From the NCBI RefSeq assembly GCF_016741855.1, contig NZ_JAERRH010000015.1, positions 62,001 to 126,000 on the forward strand: a stretch of 64,000 nt of DNA. Reading direction: 5' to 3'. This stretch comes from Streptomyces musisoli (lineage in GTDB: Bacteria; Actinomycetota; Actinomycetes; Streptomycetales; Streptomycetaceae). The notes below the pieces were generated by a model. It did not search any database. It saw nothing but the letters and a program-made list of their open reading frames with translations, and was not told the DNA's origin. The position numbers were made by a program, and so were the translations under genes. The stretch's first letter is position 1. Each line of letters begins with the position of its first letter. Of this stretch, positions 47,117 through 57,100 are shown piece after piece.

Positions 47117-50100
47117 TGGAACCTCACCATGCCGCCCATGGCGACGAGGAGTTCGCGTTCGCCGTGGAAGGGGTTGCGGGCGTGGGCGGTGAGGATGTTG
47201 TCCAGCAGCATCACATCGCCGCGCTCCCAGGGGAAGCTGATCTCCAGTTCCCGGTAGACGCGCAGGATCTCGTGCATGGCCTCGTCGGGTATCGGGGTGC
47301 CGTCGCCGAAGCGGCAGGTTCGCGGGAGTTCCTCCGGTGACATGGTGGCCAGCAGGGAGTCGCGGACGCTCGCGCTCAGGCAGGCGGTGTGCCAGTGCTG
47401 TGCCTGGTTGAACCACGACCATTCGCCGGTGCGCGGGTGACGCAGCACTGCGGGGCGCACGGCGGTGGTGCGCAGCCGGTCGCCGTGCCACTCGTAGCGC
47501 AGCCCCTGCCGGGCGCACCGGGCCTCGGCCTCGGCCCGGTCGCCGGCGCGGAAGACGCTGCGCCAGTCGAGGCCGAGTCCGGTGCCGTAGGTGCGGATGT
47601 ACATGACTCCCTTGGCGGTGAACTCCTGGCGCAGTGCCGGGTCGAGCCGTCGGTGGACGGCGCGGCTGTCGACCACGGGGGTCTCGCCGCCGGACTCGGC
47701 CGGCCGGGCGCAGCAGAACCAGATGCGGGTCGGCCCCTCGTCGTTGAAGGAGTTCTCGTTGTGCCAGAGCAGCTTCTCCTCCGGCGGGAAGAACACCGGG
47801 GTGTAGACCTTGCCGCCGAGTGCGGCGCGCGGGTGTTCTCCGTTCTCGCCGAAGAGGTCGTCGACGAAGACCGAGGCGAAACGCTCCAGTGCGTCGGGGT
47901 GCGTGATGCCGAAGCCGCGGAAGAGGAGGGCGCCGTGCCGTTCGAGGTCGGTGTCCAGGCGGTCGCGGTGTGCGCGTGCCCAGGTCACCGGATCGACGTC
48001 GGGGTGGGCCGGCCGCAGGACGAGCGGCAGGTCGGCGCCGTCCCCCAGGGTCTCCCGTACGACGACGTCGTTCGGGGCCATGGCCACCCGGGTGGGCGTG
48101 ATGCCGCGCAGGGTGCCGGGGCCGCGCCGCCTGACGCGGCCCGGTGCGGTCCCGCCGGTGACGGGGGGTGCGGTGGTGGGCAGGGGCGCGTCGGCGATCG
48201 AGGCGTCGGGGCGGGCGGCCATGTCCGCGACCAGCGCGAGGTACTGCTCCCGCAGCTCCGCCATGGTCGACGCGTCGAAGAGGTCGGGGTCGTAGTTGAG
48301 GAACCCGGCGAGTCCCTCGTCGTCCTCCTCCAGGACCAGGGTGATGTCGAAACGGCTGGTGTCGATGAGGGCCACGGAGAACGGGCTCAGCTCCAGCCCG
48401 GCCATGGTGTCGGCGGGTCGCCGGTTGCTGTTCAGCACGAACTTGATCTGGAACAGCGGGCTCTGGTTGCGGGTGCGGGGCGGGCTGAGGGCCTTGACGA
48501 CCTCCTCGAAGGGGAGGTCCTGGTGTGCGTAGGCGTCCAGGGCCAGGGCCTTGGTTCGGCCCAGCAGTTCGCGCCAGGTGGGGGCACCGGTGAGGTCGGC
48601 GCGCAGCACGATCTGGTTGACGAAGAACCCGATCAGCGGTTCGGTCTTGGTGTCGGAGCGGCCCGCGACGTCCGAGCCGACGACGAGGTCGGTTTCCCCG
48701 GTCCTCCGGTTGACCACCGCGTACAGGGCGGCGAGCAGCGCCATGAACAGGGTGCTGTCCTCCTGGCGGCACAGCGTGCGCACGCCGTCCGCGGTCGAGG
48801 CCGGTATCCGGAACCGCACGCCCTCCCCCCGGTGCCGCGGGTCGGCGGGGCGGGGCCGGTCCAGGGGCAGCCCGGGCAGGTCGAGGATGCCCTGGAGACG
48901 CCGGGTCCAGTGCTCCACCAGGCGGTCGAAGTGGCCGGCTTCGGCGAGTCGGCGCTGCCAGATCGCGTAGTCGGCGTACTGCACGGGCAGTTCGGGCAGC
49001 CGGTGCGGCCGTCCTTCGCGGGCCGCCGTGTACAGCTCGGCCAGTTCGTCCCGCAGTACCGCGGCGGACCAGCCGTCCACGGACACATGATGGGCGGTCA
49101 GCAGCAGGACGTGGTCGGTGGTGCCGAGTCTGAGCAGGCCGGTCCGCAGGACGGGGCCGGCTGCCAGGTCGAAGGGCTGCGCGTACTGTTCCCGGGCCAG
49201 CCGCCGTGCCTCCTCCGCGCGCTGCTCGGGCGGATACCCGGTCAGGTCCGTGACCGGCAGCGGGACGGGTTCGCAGGGCAGTACGGTCTGGTACGCCATC
49301 CCGTCCCGGGAGGTGATCACGGTCCTGAGGACCTCGTGGCGCCGGACGATCTCCGTGACCGACCGCCGCAGCAGGTCGACGTCGAGTTCGCCGGTCAGCC
49401 GCAGGAAGACGGGGAAGTTGTACTGGGCCGTGTCCGGGTCCAGTTGGTGCAGGAACCACAGGCGCTCCTGCGCGAAGGAGGCCTGTGTGCTCTCCGCCCG
49501 CTCGACGGGCGCCAGCGCGGGCAGTGCGGGGGGCTGTGCCTCGGCGGTCAGGCCGTCGACGAGGCACGACAGCGCGCCGAGGGTGGAGGCGTCGAAGGGG
49601 CCGCGGACCGGCACCTCCACCTCGAACTCCTCCCGCAGCCGGAAGACCAGGCGGAAGGTGAGCAGGGAGTGACCGCCGAGGTCGAAGAAGTCGTCCTGAG
49701 CGCGGATTCCGTCGCGGCCGAGCAGTTCGCTCCAGATGGCGGCCATCCGCCGCTCGGTGGGGGTGAGTTCCGGCTCGCGCTCCGCTCCCGGGTCCCTTCC
49801 GGTGCCCTCCTCGGCCGGTGTCTTGGAGACGGCCAGGAGGTCGGTGAGCGCGGCACGGTCCACCTTGCCGTTGGCGTTGAGCGGTATCCGGCGCAGCACC
49901 ACGTACCGCGAGGGGAGCAGGGGGTCGGGCAGCCGGTCGCGGAGCCGTGCCTCGACGGCGGGCAGCGCGGCGAGCGCGGCCGGGCGCCACAGCGGCCGGG
50001 TCGCGATCCGGTCGGTGGGCACGGCGGCACCGGCCGGTGGCAGCGGTTCGGGGTCCAGGCCCGCCCGGTACAGCAGGACGTCGAAGGAGCCGTCCGGGTG

Positions 50101-53100
50101 TCCCGCGGCCCAGCTCGGTTCGGTCCGGTACCCGTGGCGTTCGGCCAGTGCGCACAGCTCCTCCGGGTCGACGCCCGGGGCGACGGCATCGGGGGCGGCG
50201 CCGGAGAGCCGGGCCAGCAGTCGCAGGTCCCCGTCCAGGCGGGCATTGGGGATGCCGCGGAGCGCGAGCCGGTCCGGTCGCCCGGTCTCGAGCAGGGCGG
50301 CCAGCGCGCCGAGGCCGAGTCCCTCTGCCCGCCAGTCCCGCCACTCGGGCGCGGCGGAGGCGGGGGCGGCGGCAGGGCCGGCGGCCGCGGTCGCGGTGCG
50401 TTCGGCGGCGACGGTGATCACGACGTCGTAGCGGTAGCAGTTCAGCTCGTGGCCTGCCGTACCGCGCTTGAGCAGGACGCGTACGGATTCCACCCGCGGC
50501 CGTCCGGCCGGCAGCGCGGCGAAGAGCCGGGGGTCGAGGCAGAGTTCGTTCTCGGCCTCCATGCGCCAGGCGGTCTCGGCGCGCAGGGCGGTGTCGGGGG
50601 TTCCCGGCCTTGCGCGGTGTGCGGCCACGGACGCGTGGAACGCCTCCAGCAGGACGAGGCTGCGCAGGTCACCGAGGAACACGTGCCCGCCGTCGGGCAT
50701 CGCGTCGATGGCCTGGTCGAGAACTTCGAACAGGTAGTCCACAGAAGGGAAGTACTGCACCACGGAGTTGAGGATCACCGTGTCGTACGTCTCGCCGGGG
50801 CGGACCGCGCGATGGGCGGGGCCGGCCCGCAGCACGATCCGCTCGGCGCCGCCCGGCCGTGCGTCCAGTGCCTCGCGCAGGTTGTCGATGACCCGCTCGG
50901 ACAGGTCGACGCCCTGGTAGTAGGTGCAGTCGGGGGCGACCCGGGAAAGGATCAGACCGGTGCCGCAGCCGATCTCCAGGGCCCGGCCGGGGCGCAAGGA
51001 CCGGATCCGGTCGACCGTGGCGTCCAGCCACTCCCCCATCCCGGCGGTGTCGATGGGCTCTCCGGTGTAGCTGCTGTTCCAGCCCGCCAGGTCGAACGAC
51101 GGATCGGCGGGACGTTCGGCCGAGCCGTAGGTGTCGTCGTACAGCGTCTGCCAGCGGTCCACCCAGTCGGACGCGGCGGCCGTGGCCGAGGCGCCCGCCT
51201 CGTCGGTGCGGGGGCTGACGAAGGCGACCAGTCGCCGGGACTGGGGGGTGGGGCCGTGGGCGATGACAGCGGCGTCGCGGACGGCGGGGTCCTGGGCCAG
51301 CGCGGCGGCCACCTCGTCCGGTTCCACCCGGTGGCCCCGGATCTTGACCTGGTCGTCCAGCCGGCCCAGGTACTCGAGGTCTCCCGTGGCGAGCCGCCGC
51401 ACCCGGTCGCCGGTCCGGTACAGGCGGCCGCCCGGCTCGTCGCCGAAGGGGTCGGGCACGAAGCGTTCCGCAGTCGGGCCCGGACGGTTCCAGTAGCCGT
51501 GGCAGACGCCCGCACCGCCGACGTACAGCTCACCGGGCGCACCAGGCGGAACCGGGTTCATCGACTCGTCGAGGACGTACAGCCGTGTGTTGTGCACGGG
51601 CGTGCCGATGGGTATGCGGCCGAATCCGTCCACGGGATGCACGCTGTGGTGGGCGGCGCAGGCCACGGCCGTCTCCGTGGGTCCGTACTCGTTCACGATG
51701 CGCGGGCCGCCCGGTGCCGTGCGCCACGCCGCGAGGCGCTCTTCGTCGAGTTCCTCGCCTCCGACGACCATGGTCCTGGTCCAGGCCGCCGCGCGGGCCG
51801 GCGCCCCCGAGTCCTCGAGCATCCTCAGGTGCGAGGGGGTGAGCTTGACGAAGGCGAGGCCGGTGTCCGCTGCCGCCGACGCGCGCAGGGCCTCGCCGGG
51901 CGTGCCGGAGTCGCCGGCGAACAGCAGCCGCCCGCCCGCCAGCAGGGGTGCGAACAGGCTCGTCACGGTCAGGTCGAAGGAGAGCGACGAGTGCACCGGG
52001 ACGGCGCCGTCGGCCCCCGGCGGCAGATACGTCTCGACGGCCCACAGCAGGTAGTTGGCGACTTGCCGGTGGGAGAGCATGGCACCCTTGGGTCCGCCGG
52101 TCGAGCCGGAGGTGTACATCAGGTACATCAGGTCGTCGGGGGTGACGTCGGCCTCGGGCGGCGTCCCGGCCGCCTCCCTCTCCACTGTCTCCGGGTCGAC
52201 GGTGACCACCCGGACGCCGGGTCCCCGCGCCAGATCCCGCAGCCGCGCCTCGGCGAGCACGAGCGTGGCACCGCTGTCCCGCAGCATGTGGTCCAGCCGG
52301 GCCTTCGGATAGGCCGCGTCGAGTGCCACGTACGCGGCACCGCTCTTCAGCACCGCGAGCAGCGCGATGACCGCCTCGGGGGTTCGCGGCAGCAGCACGG
52401 CGACGACGGAGCCCGGGCCCGCGCCGAGCGCGCTCAGCCGTCGGGCCAGCCCGTTGGCGCGGTGGTCCAGCTCCCGGTACGTCAGATCGGGGCGTCCCGG
52501 GGCCGACACGGCGACCTCGTCCGCGCAGGCCCGCGCGCGTGCGGCGATGAGCCGCTCCACGCGTAGGTCGGCGGGCCGGGCCACGCGGGTGCCGTGCGCG
52601 GAGCGCAGCGTCCGTTCCGTCTCCTCGGCCGGCATCAGGGGCAGCTCGCCGATCCGCGCGGCCGGATCGGCGGCCACGGCGGCGAGCAGGACGGTCAGGG
52701 AGCGGGCCAGCCGCTCGCCGGTGGCCGTGTCGAACAGGTCGCGGGCGTGGATGAGCCGGCACTCCAGACCGGCACCGGTCTCCCAGATGTTCAGGTCGAG
52801 GTCGAAGCGGGCCGCGTCGTGGTCGAGATGGTCCAGCTCGGTGACGCCGACCCCGCCGGGCAGGGTGCGTACCGGGCGCGGCGGTGTGTTGTGCAGGGTG
52901 AAGTTGACCTGGTAGACGGGATTGCGGCCGGGGGCGCGGTCGGGGTTGAGCCGCTGGGCGATCAGGTCGAGGGGGACGTCCTGGTTCTCGTACGCCTCCA
53001 GGCAGGTGGTGCGGACCTCGGCGAGGAAGTCCTCGAAGGTCGCCTCGCGGTGGATCCGGGAGCGCAGCGGGAGCGAGTTGGCGAAGAATCCGACGATGTC

Positions 53101-54102
53101 GTGGAAGCCCCGGTAGCGGCGGTTGGCGACCGGGGTGCCGACGACGACGTCGTCATGGCCGCCGTGGCGGGCCAGTACGATCTGGAACCCGGCGAGCAGC
53201 ACCATGAACAGTGTCGTGCCGGTGCGCGCCGACGTCCGCTTGAGCGCGTCGCGGACGTCGGCGGGGAGCGTGAACACGGTCGACTCGGCCCGGCCGTCCG
53301 GCTTCGGTGGCCGGGGGCGGTCCGCGGGCAGCGGCATGGGGTCCGGGGCGCCCGCCAGCCGGCGCTCCCAGTAGTCCAGCTGGCTCGCCGCCTCGGCGCT
53401 GTCGGCCCACTCCTGCTGCCAGCGGGCGTACTCGGCGTAGTCGACGGTGAGGGCGGGCAGTTCGGGCGTCCGGCCGTCGAGGCGTGCGCCGTAGGCCTCG
53501 GCCAGGTCGCTCAGCAGGACGCCGAGCGACCAGCCGTCCACGACGGCGTGGTGGAAGACGAGCACGAGCAGCGCGTCGTCCGCCGCGAGCCGCAGCAGCC
53601 GGAACCGGACCGGCGCGTCGGCTGCCAGGTCGAACGGCTCGGCGGCGTCGGCCAGCGCGATGCGCTCGGCCCGCGCGAGGCGCTCCCGCTCGGGGAGTCC
53701 GGTGAGATCGACGACCGCCAGCGAGTGCTGCCGGTGCGGCAGCACTCGCTGGACGGTACGGCCTTCCCGCACCGGCAGGACCGTGCGCAGTACGGCGTGG
53801 CGCGCCAGCAGGTCGTCGAGGGCGCCTTCCAGGGCCCTGACGTCCAGCGGCCCGGTGAGCCGGTGGACGACGGGACTGTTGTATGCGGGGCTGTCCGGGT
53901 CCAGGCCGGCCAGGAGCGCCATGCGGCGCTGGGTGAACGATGCCGGGGCCTCGCCTGCGTCGTCCGTGCCGGGCAGTCCGGTGGCGGCGCCCTTCTCCCA
54001 CATCCGCTGGCGCAGCAGGGCCCGCTGCTCGGCGGGGAGCCGGGCTATTCGTTCCCGCAGGTCGTCGTCGACCACGCCGGCCCTTTTCGTCGTGTGCGTC
54101 AT
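47113..54102 (-). CDS. NRPS: C-A(Asn-like)-nMT-T-C-TauD fusion
   Basis: The protein has 2329 residues. ATG 54102, behind GGGGGAG, is 13 bp after the previous stop. The first C has FHHAVVDG (about 185). The A domain has MYTSGSTGGPKG (about 667), FDLTVTSLF and NEYGPTETAV (about 804), with pocket residues read as D-L-T-K-V-G-E-V-A, Asn-like. An N-methyltransferase is inserted before A10 (ALEIGCGTGLILSRVAP, about 1040). T: FDLGGHSLL (about 1474). A second intact C follows, with AHHVSVDG (about 1670). The last 280 residues are a TauD-type Fe(II)/2-oxoglutarate oxygenase with WHNENSF (about 2116) and LTAHARNPF. It installs one N-methylated residue and carries its own hydroxylase. Confidence 0.93.
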   Translation of the reverse strand: MTHTTKRAGVVDDDLRERIARLPAEQRALLRQRMWEKGAATGLPGTDDAGEAPASFTQRRMALLAGLDPDSPAYNSPVVHRLTGPLDVRALEGALDDLLARHAVLRTVLPVREGRTVQRVLPHRQHSLAVVDLTGLPERERLARAERIALADAAEPFDLAADAPVRFRLLRLAADDALLVLVFHHAVVDGWSLGVLLSDLAEAYGARLDGRTPELPALTVDYAEYARWQQEWADSAEAASQLDYWERRLAGAPDPMPLPADRPRPPKPDGRAESTVFTLPADVRDALKRTSARTGTTLFMVLLAGFQIVLARHGGHDDVVVGTPVANRRYRGFHDIVGFFANSLPLRSRIHREATFEDFLAEVRTTCLEAYENQDVPLDLIAQRLNPDRAPGRNPVYQVNFTLHNTPPRPVRTLPGGVGVTELDHLDHDAARFDLDLNIWETGAGLECRLIHARDLFDTATGERLARSLTVLLAAVAADPAARIGELPLMPAEETERTLRSAHGTRVARPADLRVERLIAARARACADEVAVSAPGRPDLTYRELDHRANGLARRLSALGAGPGSVVAVLLPRTPEAVIALLAVLKSGAAYVALDAAYPKARLDHMLRDSGATLVLAEARLRDLARGPGVRVVTVDPETVEREAAGTPPEADVTPDDLMYLMYTSGSTGGPKGAMLSHRQVANYLLWAVETYLPPGADGAVPVHSSLSFDLTVTSLFAPLLAGGRLLFAGDSGTPGEALRASAAADTGLAFVKLTPSHLRMLEDSGAPARAAAWTRTMVVGGEELDEERLAAWRTAPGGPRIVNEYGPTETAVACAAHHSVHPVDGFGRIPIGTPVHNTRLYVLDESMNPVPPGAPGELYVGGAGVCHGYWNRPGPTAERFVPDPFGDEPGGRLYRTGDRVRRLATGDLEYLGRLDDQVKIRGHRVEPDEVAAALAQDPAVRDAAVIAHGPTPQSRRLVAFVSPRTDEAGASATAAASDWVDRWQTLYDDTYGSAERPADPSFDLAGWNSSYTGEPIDTAGMGEWLDATVDRIRSLRPGRALEIGCGTGLILSRVAPDCTYYQGVDLSERVIDNLREALDARPGGAERIVLRAGPAHRAVRPGETYDTVILNSVVQYFPSVDYLFEVLDQAIDAMPDGGHVFLGDLRSLVLLEAFHASVAAHRARPGTPDTALRAETAWRMEAENELCLDPRLFAALPAGRPRVESVRVLLKRGTAGHELNCYRYDVVITVAAERTATAAAGPAAAPASAAPEWRDWRAEGLGLGALAALLETGRPDRLALRGIPNARLDGDLRLLARLSGAAPDAVAPGVDPEELCALAERHGYRTEPSWAAGHPDGSFDVLLYRAGLDPEPLPPAGAAVPTDRIATRPLWRPAALAALPAVEARLRDRLPDPLLPSRYVVLRRIPLNANGKVDRAALTDLLAVSKTPAEEGTGRDPGAEREPELTPTERRMAAIWSELLGRDGIRAQDDFFDLGGHSLLTFRLVFRLREEFEVEVPVRGPFDASTLGALSCLVDGLTAEAQPPALPALAPVERAESTQASFAQERLWFLHQLDPDTAQYNFPVFLRLTGELDVDLLRRSVTEIVRRHEVLRTVITSRDGMAYQTVLPCEPVPLPVTDLTGYPPEQRAEEARRLAREQYAQPFDLAAGPVLRTGLLRLGTTDHVLLLTAHHVSVDGWSAAVLRDELAELYTAAREGRPHRLPELPVQYADYAIWQRRLAEAGHFDRLVEHWTRRLQGILDLPGLPLDRPRPADPRHRGEGVRFRIPASTADGVRTLCRQEDSTLFMALLAALYAVVNRRTGETDLVVGSDVAGRSDTKTEPLIGFFVNQIVLRADLTGAPTWRELLGRTKALALDAYAHQDLPFEEVVKALSPPRTRNQSPLFQIKFVLNSNRRPADTMAGLELSPFSVALIDTSRFDITLVLEEDDEGLAGFLNYDPDLFDASTMAELREQYLALVADMAARPDASIADAPLPTTAPPVTGGTAPGRVRRRGPGTLRGITPTRVAMAPNDVVVRETLGDGADLPLVLRPAHPDVDPVTWARAHRDRLDTDLERHGALLFRGFGITHPDALERFASVFVDDLFGENGEHPRAALGGKVYTPVFFPPEEKLLWHNENSFNDEGPTRIWFCCARPAESGGETPVVDSRAVHRRLDPALRQEFTAKGVMYIRTYGTGLGLDWRSVFRAGDRAEAEARCARQGLRYEWHGDRLRTTAVRPAVLRHPRTGEWSWFNQAQHWHTACLSASVRDSLLATMSPEELPRTCRFGDGTPIPDEAMHEILRVYRELEISFPWERGDVMLLDNILTAHARNPFHGERELLVAMGGMVRFQ

Positions 54103-54115
54103 ACGGCTCCCCCGT

Positions 54116-57100
54116 TCATCCCTCGGCACGCCGGGGCTCGGCGTGCCGCTCCAGTTCGGCCAGCAGTCCGTCCAGTTCGTGCGCGGTGTCGTCGCGCGGT
54201 GTGCCGTGCGCCCCGTCGGCGGCCGGCGCGCCGCCGGCGCGTTCGATCTCGACGGCGAGTCCGGCGATGGTGGGAAGGTCGAAGAAGGTCCGCAGCGGCA
54301 GGGGGACCCCGAGCCGTTCGCGGACCGAGGTGCGCACCACCGAGGCGAGCAGCGAGTGCCCGCCGATCAGGAAGAAGCTGTCGTGCACGCCGAAGGACCG
54401 CACCCGGAGCACATCCGCCCAGATCTGCCACAGCGTCCGTTCCGTGGCGGTCCTGGGCGGCACGGCGGACGTGTCCCGCGGGCCTGGGTCCTGGGCGGTG
54501 ATGCCGGGCAGCGCCCGTGCGTCGATCTTGCCGCTCGGTGTCGTGGGCAGCGTCTCCAGCAGGACCAGGTGCCCGGGCACCATGTGGGACGGCAGCCGGT
54601 CCCGCAGCCCGCCCAGCACCTCGGACGGCGCGGGCGAGCATCCGGCGCGCGGGACCACGTAGGCGACGAGCCGCCGGTCACCCGCGACGTCGACCGCCCG
54701 CACCACGCACTCTCGCACGTCGTCGCGGTCCAGCAGCGCCGCCTCGATCTCACCCGGCTCGATCCGGTAGCCGCGGATCTTCACCTGCTCGTCCGCCCGG
54801 CCCAGGAAGTCCAGCGCGCCCTCCGGCAGCCACCGCACCAGGTCGCCGGTGCGGTACATGACGGCCCCGGGGCGGACGGCGAACGGGTCGGGCAGGAAGC
54901 GCTCCGCCGTGAGGTCCGGGCGGCCCAGGTAGCCGCGCGCGACGCCCGTTCCGCCGACGTACAGCTCACCGGTCACGCCGATGGGTACGGGACGCAGCTC
55001 CGGGTCCAGCACGTGGAGGGTGGTATTGGTGAGGGCGCGGCCGATCGGTACGCCCGTGGCGTCGTCGGGCAGCCTGTCCACCCGGTGGGTCGTGGAGAAC
55101 GTGGCGTTCTCGCTGGGGCCGTAGCCGTTGTGGAGGTGGCCGGGCGGGGCGCCACCGCGCAGTACGGCACGGGTGCGGCGGGCGTCCATCACCTCGCCGA
55201 CGACGAACAGGTGCCGCAGTCCGCCGAAGGCCCGCGGGTCCATGTCGGCCACCCGGTTGAACAGGGTGCCGGTCAGGGAGACGACCGTGGGCCGCAGTTC
55301 GCGGAGCGCGGCCAGCACCTCGTCGGGGCCGAGCGGTTCGTCGCCGGGCAGGACGCACACCCGGGCGCCGTTGCACAGCGCCCCCCACACCTCGAAGGCG
55401 GTGATGTCGAAGGCCGGGTCGCCGAGGTGCAGCAGTGTGTCGTCGGGGCCGATGTCCACGTAGTCGGTAGCGGTGATCAGCCGGACGACCGCGCGATGGG
55501 GTATGCCCACGGCTTTGGGGCGGCCGGTGGAGCCGGAGGTGTGGACCACGGCGGCGAGGCTGTCGGGGTGGCTGCGGGACGGCAGCGGCACCTCGGGCAC
55601 CCCGTCGGTGTCACCGGGCGCACCGGTGCACCGGGACGGCAGCGGCACCTCGGGCACCCCGTGGGCGTCACCGGGCGCGCCGGTGGACCGGGACGGCTCG
55701 CCCGTGGCCCGTTGCGCGTCGGCCAGCCGGAGGAGGGGCACGCCCAGGCCGTCGAGCCACGCCGGTGGGGCGTCCCGGCTCAGCACGGCCGCGATCCGTG
55801 CGTCGTCGGCCATGAAGCGGAGGCGTTCCTCGGGGTGGCCGGGGTCGAGCACAAGAGGGGCGCCGCCGGCGAGGAGGACGCCGAGCATGCCCGCGACGAG
55901 GTCGGCGGACCGTTCCAGGTGCAGGGCGACGGGAGAGTCGGGGGTGACGCCCGCCGCGACGAGCGACCGCGCGAGGCGGGCGGCCCGCAGCCGCAACTCC
56001 GCGTAGGTCCAGGTTTCGGTGCGGTCGGTGAGGGCGACGGCCTGCGGGGTCCGGGTCGCCCAGGTCCTGAAGAGGCCGTCGACGGTGGCCGGTTCGGGCA
56101 GGGGGCGGTCGGTGGCGTTCCAGGCGTCGATCCGGGCCCGGTCCCCGGCCGGCAGCACGGGAACGTCGCCGATGCGGGCGTCGGGGTGCTCGGCGACGGC
56201 GCGGAGCAGCGTGTGAAGGACGGCCGTCATACGATCCGCCGACTCCGGCGGGCACAGGTCGGACGCGAGCCGCAGCCCGACGGCCGGTGCGCCGTTCGTG
56301 CCGTCCTCCTCGGCGAAGGTGCACAGCAGGTCGTAGGGGGTCGGGTCGTCTTCGGGGGCGAGCGGGGTGGTGGTGAGCCCCGGCGCGGTGAAGCCGGTCC
56401 CGGGAGGGGGTGCCGTGGTGAACACCGCCTGGCAGAGGGGGTGCCGGCTCAGGTCGCGCTCGTCGTCGAGGAGGGAGACGAGTCGGCCGAAGGGTACGCC
56501 GGCGTGCGCTGCGGCCTCGTCGCGCGTCGCCGCGAGTCGCCGGACCACCTCCCGGAAGGTGGGACGGCCCATCAGATCGGTGCGCAGGACCAGGAGGTCC
56601 TCGTAGGGGCCGAACGCCTGCTGCGCGGCGTGCGGTGGGCGGCGGTCGACGGGGCAGCCGAACACCACGTCGTAGCGGCCGGTCCAGCGGGCCAGCAGCA
56701 CGGCGAAGGCCGCCGCCGGCCCGGCCCACGCGGCGACGCCCTCCTCGCGGGCCAACCGCCGCAGGCGCTCGGCGTGCCCGCTCTCGACACGAAGCCGGCG
56801 GCTCGTGCCCCGGTGGCCCTGAACCCGGGGCCGGGGCCGGTCGAGCGGCAGGTCGAGCGGCTGGAGCCCGTCCAGCTTCCGCCTCCAGTACGCCACAGCG
56901 GCGTCCAGGTCCTCCGCGTGCGGGGCGGTCCGGTCCGCGTACGCGGGCGGGCGCTTCCCCTCCTGCTGCCCGGACTCCGTGTAGCACCGGGCCAGTTCAC
57001 GTTCCAGGACGGTGAGCGAGGCGCGGTCGGCGATGATGCGGTGTGCGGTGAGCTGGAGGACGTGCCGTTCCCGGCCGGTGCGCACCAGGGTGGCGCGGAG

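Noticed and set aside
47117..50344. Upstream extension of the third NRPS reading frame by over 1000 residues
   Set aside because: The extension lies within the second NRPS gene in another frame, is Arg/Pro-rich and has no NRPS motifs. The GTGA start at 47116 with normal domain order is far better.
47389..52566. 1725-codon + strand open frame opposite the second NRPS
   Set aside because: It is antisense to motif-bearing NRPS domains and has no recognisable protein features.
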